Assembly: GCA_012518765.1 (NCBI GenBank)
Contig: JAAYRN010000167.1
Coordinates: forward strand, 1-6,359
Reading direction: 5' to 3'
Length of the DNA stretch: 6,359 bases
Source of the DNA: Bacteroidales bacterium
Lineage (GTDB): Bacteria; Bacteroidota; Bacteroidia; Bacteroidales; WCHB1-69
The notes under the pieces were generated by a model. That model saw only the letters and a program-made list of their open reading frames with translations, ran no database searches and was not told the DNA's origin. Below, one piece after another: positions 4,858-6,359 of this stretch (position 1 is its first letter; the number at the start of each line of letters is the position of its first letter). A program made the translations under genes and the position numbers.

Positions 4858-4865
4858 CAAAAATA
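4858..4865 (-). promoter_or_regulatory. Probable -7 box of the sigma factor gene
   Basis: TATTTTTG followed by C on the minus strand, 86 bp upstream of the ATG, matches the -7 consensus. No TTG is present at the -33 position; a TTA at 4884-4882 is the nearest candidate. The predicted leader is about 75-80 nt and contains the inverted repeat at 4787-4800 and the Shine-Dalgarno, longer than other leaders here. Confidence 0.45.
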
Positions 4866-4952
4866 TAATTTTTTATTTAATTAACTATCTTTTTTCCGAA
4901 AAAAAACAATATTTTTTTTCCTATCTGTATATCAGTATAATAAAGCGTATTT

Positions 4953-6359
4953 TTACTCTTTTATTTTCAAAATATCCTCCATAGCCCTAATAAAATACAA
5001 ACTTCTACGCATTTTATCATACATAGTGGTATCATTTTCGATAAAAGGAACATACTCTCTGTAGCGTTTTAACACTTTTTCCAAGTAGGGTGATGTTTTT
5101 TTAGGTCTTCTAAATTCTATAGCTTGGGCTGCGTTAAATATTTCGATGGCTAATATTTTTTCTACATTTTCAACTACTTTCAAACATTTTACGGCTGAGT
5201 TAGCTCCCATGCTAACGTGGTCTTCTTGTCCTTGTGAAGAAACTATGGAATCGGTAGAACATGGGTTAGCTAATAATTTATTATGATTTACAATGGACGC
5301 AGCTGTATATTGGGGTATCATAAATCCTGAATTTAACCCTGGATTTTTCACTAAGAAAGAAGGCAAATCTCTCTTAGCATCAACTAATTGGTAAGTTCTT
5401 CGTTCTGAAATATTTCCCAGTTCGGCTAAGGCTATCGCCAAAAAATCCATAGCTAAAGCAATAGGTTGTCCATGAAAATTGCCTGCTGATATTATTAAAT
5501 CTTCATCGGGAAATACGGTAGGGTTATCTGTTACTGAGTTGATTTCTGTTTCAATAACCGATCTTACGTATTTAATAGCATCTCTGGATGCTCCGTGTAC
5601 TTGTGGTATACATCGGAAAGAATAAGGGTCTTGTACATGTTTTTTTTCTTGGGAGTTTAATTCGGAATCTTCCAAAAAACTGAATATATTTTGAGCCGAT
5701 TTTATTTGTCCTGCATGTGGTCTAACTTGATGCACTTCATCCATAAAAGGTTCTATTCTTCCATCAAAAGCATCTATGGATATACTGGCTATTAAATCGG
5801 ATAAATACGCTATTTTTTTAGCTCTCATTAAATTATACACTGCAAAAGCAGACATAAACTGTGTACCATTTAACAATGCTAACCCTTCCTTTGATTTCAA
5901 TGCTATGGGTTGCCAGTTCATTTTTTCGTTTAGTTCTTTTCCGCTCAATACTTCTCCTTTATACAGAACTTCGCCCAATCCTATTATGGGTAAACACAAA
6001 TGTGCTAATGGTACTAAATCGCCCGATGCTCCTAATGAACCTTGCTCATATACAAGTGGATAAACATCATTGTTAAACATATCTATCAGCCGTTGCACCG
6101 TGCTTAATTGTACGCCCGAATGTCCGTAAGACAAGGATTGTATTTTTAGTAAAAGCATTATTTTTACTATATCAACACTAATAATCTCTCCCATTCCACA
6201 AGCGTGGGAAGTCATTAGGTTTTCTTGTAACTTTCCTAAATCTTTTTCAGAAATATTTGTATCGCATAGCGAACCAAAACCTGTAGTTACACCATAAATA
6301 GGATTTTGTTGGTTTTTTACTTTTTGGTCTAAATATTCGCGGCATTTTACTATACTCTC
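4953..6359 (-). CDS. hutH: Histidine ammonia-lyase, N-terminus cut by the right edge
   Basis: Catalyses non-oxidative removal of ammonia from L-histidine to give trans-urocanate, the first step of histidine degradation. The frame is open from the right edge to the stop at 4953, giving 468 visible residues. About 30 residues are missing, judging from Tyr22 in IYGVTTGFGS, which matches Tyr53 of the Pseudomonas enzyme. An internal Met at visible residue 49 is not the start, because the conserved GVTTGFG lies before it. GASGDL carries the Ala-Ser-Gly (111-113, codons 6029-6021) that cyclises to the MIO electrophile. Other family motifs are SHACGMG (51-57), LLNGTQ (162-167), DPYSFR (244-249), SAGNFHGQP and SSQGQEDHVSMGA with Glu379. 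The SH pair and Glu379 favour histidine over phenylalanine or tyrosine as substrate. No other hut genes are visible. The 3' flank has no clear terminator. Confidence 0.95.
   Translation of the reverse strand, partial: ESIVKCREYLDQKVKNQQNPIYGVTTGFGSLCDTNISEKDLGKLQENLMTSHACGMGEIISVDIVKIMLLLKIQSLSYGHSGVQLSTVQRLIDMFNNDVYPLVYEQGSLGASGDLVPLAHLCLPIIGLGEVLYKGEVLSGKELNEKMNWQPIALKSKEGLALLNGTQFMSAFAVYNLMRAKKIAYLSDLIASISIDAFDGRIEPFMDEVHQVRPHAGQIKSAQNIFSFLEDSELNSQEKKHVQDPYSFRCIPQVHGASRDAIKYVRSVIETEINSVTDNPTVFPDEDLIISAGNFHGQPIALAMDFLAIALAELGNISERRTYQLVDAKRDLPSFLVKNPGLNSGFMIPQYTAASIVNHNKLLANPCSTDSIVSSQGQEDHVSMGANSAVKCLKVVENVEKILAIEIFNAAQAIEFRRPKKTSPYLEKVLKRYREYVPFIENDTTMYDKMRRSLYFIRAMEDILKIKE

Noticed and set aside
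4915..4950. Terminator downstream of hutH
   Set aside because: The only symmetry (CTGATATACAG on the minus strand) gives a 3-bp stem without a usable T tract immediately after it.
5776..6076. Overlapping plus-strand frames antisense to hutH
   Set aside because: They lie opposite the MIO-loop and NGTQ coding of histidine ammonia-lyase and look like antisense readings.
6072..6215. hutH starting at the internal ATG at 6215
   Set aside because: The same frame continues upstream to the right edge and encodes the conserved YGVTTGFGS segment, so the true start lies outside the window.

Overview
The window looks like chromosomal DNA of a low-GC Bacteroidota, most plausibly of the class Flavobacteriia. 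Four points suggest this. The base composition is strongly AT-rich, especially between genes. Start codons lack Shine-Dalgarno sequences, with one striking exception. Four upstream regions carry a TAnnTTTG-type -7 box, the Bacteroidota promoter signature. An LpxD-like acyltransferase lies immediately downstream of efp, an arrangement I recall from flavobacterial genomes. I cannot name a genus.

Layout. At the left edge (1-61, minus) there is possibly the first 20 codons of an unidentified gene running out of the window. Next comes a minus-strand gene for a 178-aa DNA-binding protein with an XRE/Cro-type helix-turn-helix (180-716). A 466-bp AT-rich intergenic region follows (717-1182). It carries the regulator's promoter on one strand, a kinase promoter on the other, and a dense array of TTTAC/GTAAA repeats and palindromes at about 1019-1111. 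A plus-strand gene for a BadF/BadG-type amino-sugar kinase (1183-2034) converges on the minus-strand block through a short bidirectional terminator (about 2038-2057).

The minus-strand block reads, in transcription order, rplS (ribosomal protein bL19), efp (elongation factor P) and an LpxD-like left-handed beta-helix acyltransferase. The gaps are 21 and 17 bp, so it is probably one operon driven by a good promoter at about 4017-4047. Upstream of it, also on the minus strand, is an ECF-type sigma factor (4181-4771) with a perfect Shine-Dalgarno sequence that is unusual for this phylum. Then comes hutH (4953 to the right edge), a histidine ammonia-lyase lacking about its first 30 residues.

Functionally this is mostly housekeeping: translation (bL19, EF-P), lipid A or envelope acylation, amino-sugar phosphorylation, histidine degradation and a sigma factor. 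I see no mobile element, CRISPR array, tRNA or rRNA. The part that looks least described is the helix-turn-helix gene and its flanks. The 10-mer TTTACATACA occurs on both sides of it, and helically spaced TTTAC half-sites sit upstream of the kinase, suggesting a local operator system. That link is inference. I found no convincing new multi-gene system.
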